Positions 14,521-16,135 of a DNA stretch of 16,135 bases are shown in pieces. Below the pieces are notes generated by a model. It ran no database searches. It was not told where the DNA came from and saw only the letters and a list, made by a program, of their open reading frames with translations. This DNA is from Hydrogenophaga sp. GTDB taxonomy: Bacteria > Pseudomonadota > Gammaproteobacteria > Burkholderiales > Burkholderiaceae_C. Each line of letters begins with the position of its first letter. Within the stretch, counting starts at the first letter, position 1. Where the stretch lies: assembly GCA_021154985.1 (NCBI GenBank), contig JAJNQE010000099.1:1-16135 (forward strand), written 5' to 3'. The translations under genes and the position numbers were made by a program.

Positions 14521-15056
14521 GCGGCGCATCACGCCTTCGTTTTCTCTGGCCGCTGGCCGTGTTTGTGGCGCTGGTGGCCGTGTTGGGCGCGGGCCTGCAG
14601 CTCAACCCGCGCGAGGTGCCTTCGCCCCTGGTGGGCAAGCCCGCGCCTGCTTTCAAGCTGGCCACGCTCGCATCGCCCGAGCGCACCCTGGGGCCCGAAC
14701 AACTGCGTGGCCAGGTGTGGGTGCTCAATGTGTGGGCCTCGTGGTGCGTGGCCTGCCAGGCCGAGCACCCCTTGCTGGTGGACATGGCCAAAACCGGCCA
14801 GGTGACGCTGATCGGCTTGAACTACAAAGACCGGCGCGACCTGGCCCTGGGCTGGCTCGCGCGCCACGGCAACCCCTACCAGACCACCTTGTCCGACACC
14901 GACGGCCGCGTGGGTCTGGACTTCGGCGTGTACGGCGTGCCCGAGACGTATGTGATCGATCGCGACGGCGTGATTCGTCTCAAGCACACCGGCGAGCTCA
15001 CGCGCGAGGTGTTGCAGACGCGGCTGCTGCCGCTCATTCGCCAACTGGAGGGCTGA
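14517..15056 (+). CDS. ccmG: Thiol:disulfide interchange protein CcmG/DsbE
   Basis: Membrane-tethered thioredoxin-like protein that keeps apocytochrome or CcmH cysteines reduced before heme attachment. It is 179 aa with an N-terminal anchor (about 8-28). The active site is WCVAC with cysteines 77 and 80; many family members have a proline before the second cysteine (CPTC, CVPC), here it is alanine. The cis-proline is Pro142 in YGVPETY. The GLNYKD segment (100-105) is typical of DsbE. It overlaps ccmF and ends 3 nt before ccmH. Confidence 0.96.
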   Translation: MSGASRLRFLWPLAVFVALVAVLGAGLQLNPREVPSPLVGKPAPAFKLATLASPERTLGPEQLRGQVWVLNVWASWCVACQAEHPLLVDMAKTGQVTLIGLNYKDRRDLALGWLARHGNPYQTTLSDTDGRVGLDFGVYGVPETYVIDRDGVIRLKHTGELTREVLQTRLLPLIRQLEG

Positions 15057-15059
15057 GGC

Positions 15060-15524
15060 GTGCGCACCCTGTTGTTGATGTTGTGCATGGTCGCTGGCCT
15101 GGCCCATGCGCAAGACCGCGTGGCCCCGCCGAGTGCGGCCGACCCCGCGCTGGAGGCCCGCGTGATGGCCATTGCCGAAGAGCTGCGCTGCCTGGTCTGC
15201 CAGAACGAAACCGTGGCCGCCTCCCACGCCGAGCTGGCGGTGGACCTGCGCGGGCAGATCCGTGAGCAGCTGGGCAGCGGCCGCAGCCAGGCCGAGATAC
15301 TGGCCTTCATGCAGCAGCGCTACGGCGACTTTGTGCTCTACCGCCCGCCGCTCAAGGCCGGCACCGTGCTGCTGTGGCTCGGGCCGTTTGTGCTGCTGGC
15401 GCTGGGCGGCGTGCTGCTGGTGCGCCACCTGCGCCGGCGCACCGTGCCCGCCAGCCACAGCCTGAGCCATGACGATGTGCAGCGCGCCCAGCGCCTGCTG
15501 GACGAAGCCGGAGGCCGACCATGA
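15060..15524 (+). CDS. ccmH: Cytochrome c maturation thiol reductase CcmH
   Basis: Periplasm-facing protein that handles the apocytochrome disulfide together with CcmF and CcmI. It is 154 aa, with a GTG start preceded by GGAGG. The signal peptide runs to about residue 17 (GLAHA). The redox motif LRCLVCQN has cysteines 44 and 47. YGDFVLYRPP (88-97) is conserved, and a membrane helix spans about 101-121 with a short cytoplasmic tail. This is the short form without the fused TPR domain found in E. coli CcmH. It overlaps ccmI by ATGA. Confidence 0.96.
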   Translation: MRTLLLMLCMVAGLAHAQDRVAPPSAADPALEARVMAIAEELRCLVCQNETVAASHAELAVDLRGQIREQLGSGRSQAEILAFMQQRYGDFVLYRPPLKAGTVLLWLGPFVLLALGGVLLVRHLRRRTVPASHSLSHDDVQRAQRLLDEAGGRP

Positions 15525-16135
15525 ACACGCTTTTTGTTGCACTCGCTGCCGGCCTGCTGGCGCTGGCCTTGTGGCCCTTGCTGCAGGTGTTGCTGCGAAC
15601 CCCCGCCCAAGCCAAGGCCAGCCCCGGCGCACCACGCGCCCACCTCAGCCTGCTGCACGCCGAGCGCAGCCAGTTGGATGCCGATCGCGCGGCCGGCCGC
15701 ATCAGCCAGAGCGAACACGCCCAGGCCCAGGCCGAGCTGGCCCGCCGCGTGCTGCAGGAAACCACGCAAGTCGAGCCCGCCGACACCGGCGCCCACCACC
15801 GCCTGGTCACCACCGGTTTTCTGCTGCTGGCCGTGCCCGCGCTGGCCGTGGGCATCTACGGCACGCTCGGCCAGCCCGGCGCGCTGCGCAGCGGGGGCGC
15901 GGCGTCTCAACAGGCCGAAGGCGCCACCCTGGCCGATGTGGACGCCATGGTGCGCCAGATGCAGCAAGCGCTGGAGAAGAAAGGCAGCGAAGGCAGCGAA
16001 CCGCAAGACGCACAGGCCTGGGAAATGCTGGCCCGCTCACAAGCCAGCCTGCAGCGCTTTGCCCAGGCCAGCGAGAGCTACGCCCGCGCCATCGCGCTCG
16101 ACCCGCGCAACCCCAACCTGCTGGCCGACCGCGCC
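15521..16135 (+). CDS. ccmI: Apocytochrome c chaperone CcmI (5' part, cut by window edge)
   Basis: TPR-containing protein that binds the C-terminus of apocytochromes c and brings them to the CcmF/H lyase. The frame from the ATG at 15521 is open for 205 codons to the window edge; I read it by hand. There is an N-terminal helix (about 4-26), a charged cytoplasmic loop (HLSLLHAERSQLDADRAAGR, 41-60) typical of CcmI, a second helix (about 96-114), and the first TPR unit at about 166-199 (AWEMLARSQASLQRF). A 9-base tandem repeat encodes GSEGSE at 156-161. The rest of the TPR domain lies beyond the edge. Confidence 0.93.
   Translation, partial: MNTLFVALAAGLLALALWPLLQVLLRTPAQAKASPGAPRAHLSLLHAERSQLDADRAAGRISQSEHAQAQAELARRVLQETTQVEPADTGAHHRLVTTGFLLLAVPALAVGIYGTLGQPGALRSGGAASQQAEGATLADVDAMVRQMQQALEKKGSEGSEPQDAQAWEMLARSQASLQRFAQASESYARAIALDPRNPNLLADRA

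Noticed and set aside
12439..14532. Minus-strand open frame of 697 codons opposite ccmF
   Set aside because: It mirrors ccmF codon bias, with low-complexity His/Gln/Arg-rich translation. Frames this long are common opposite GC-rich genes.
1..16135. Insertion sequences, CRISPR arrays, tRNA or rRNA genes
   Set aside because: No transposase, regularly spaced direct repeats or RNA-gene signatures were seen. Nearly all of the window is accounted for by the puf, bch, crt and ccm genes.

Overview
The window is a stretch of a proteobacterial photosynthesis gene cluster (PGC) that abuts a complete system I cytochrome c maturation (ccm) operon. GC content is high. The pufBALM and bchCXYZ genes, the purple-bacterial type II reaction centre, and crtF (methoxylated spheroidene-type carotenoids) point to a purple or aerobic anoxygenic phototroph. 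Gene order and protein character look most like Betaproteobacteria of the order Burkholderiales (Rubrivivax/Rhodoferax/Limnohabitans-like). This placement is inferred from recognition, not from a search.

Minus strand, read right to left (9520 to 1): crtE and crtF (carotenoid synthesis); bchC, bchX, bchY and bchZ (the last steps of the bacteriochlorophyll ring pathway); then pufB, an unassigned 74-codon membrane-protein gene, pufA, pufL and pufM. pufM is cut by the left edge. Genes in crtE-crtF and in bchC-X-Y-Z overlap or nearly touch. Two promoter regions are visible, one before crtE and one before bchC. Each carries a pair of TGT-N12-ACA palindromes separated by exactly 8 bp, the arrangement known for PpsR/CrtJ, the oxygen- and light-responsive repressor of photosynthesis genes. 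The bchC promoter appears to place the transcription start at or next to the start codon.

Plus strand (9811 to 16135): ccmA, ccmB, ccmC, ccmD, ccmE, ccmF, ccmG (dsbE), ccmH and ccmI. ccmI is cut by the right edge. Most of these overlap by four bases (ATGA or GTGA). Together they export heme, load it on CcmE and attach it to apocytochromes c in the periplasm. A phototroph needs such cytochromes for electron donation to the reaction centre.

The 290 bp between crtE and ccmA is a divergent control region. It holds the crtE promoter with two PpsR-type sites, a large hairpin, and a fifth PpsR-type palindrome just upstream of ccmA, next to a possible -10 element. This suggests that heme attachment may be co-regulated with pigment synthesis.

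The two most unusual points are the small membrane-protein gene that separates the normally adjacent LH1 genes pufB and pufA, and the possible PpsR control of ccm.
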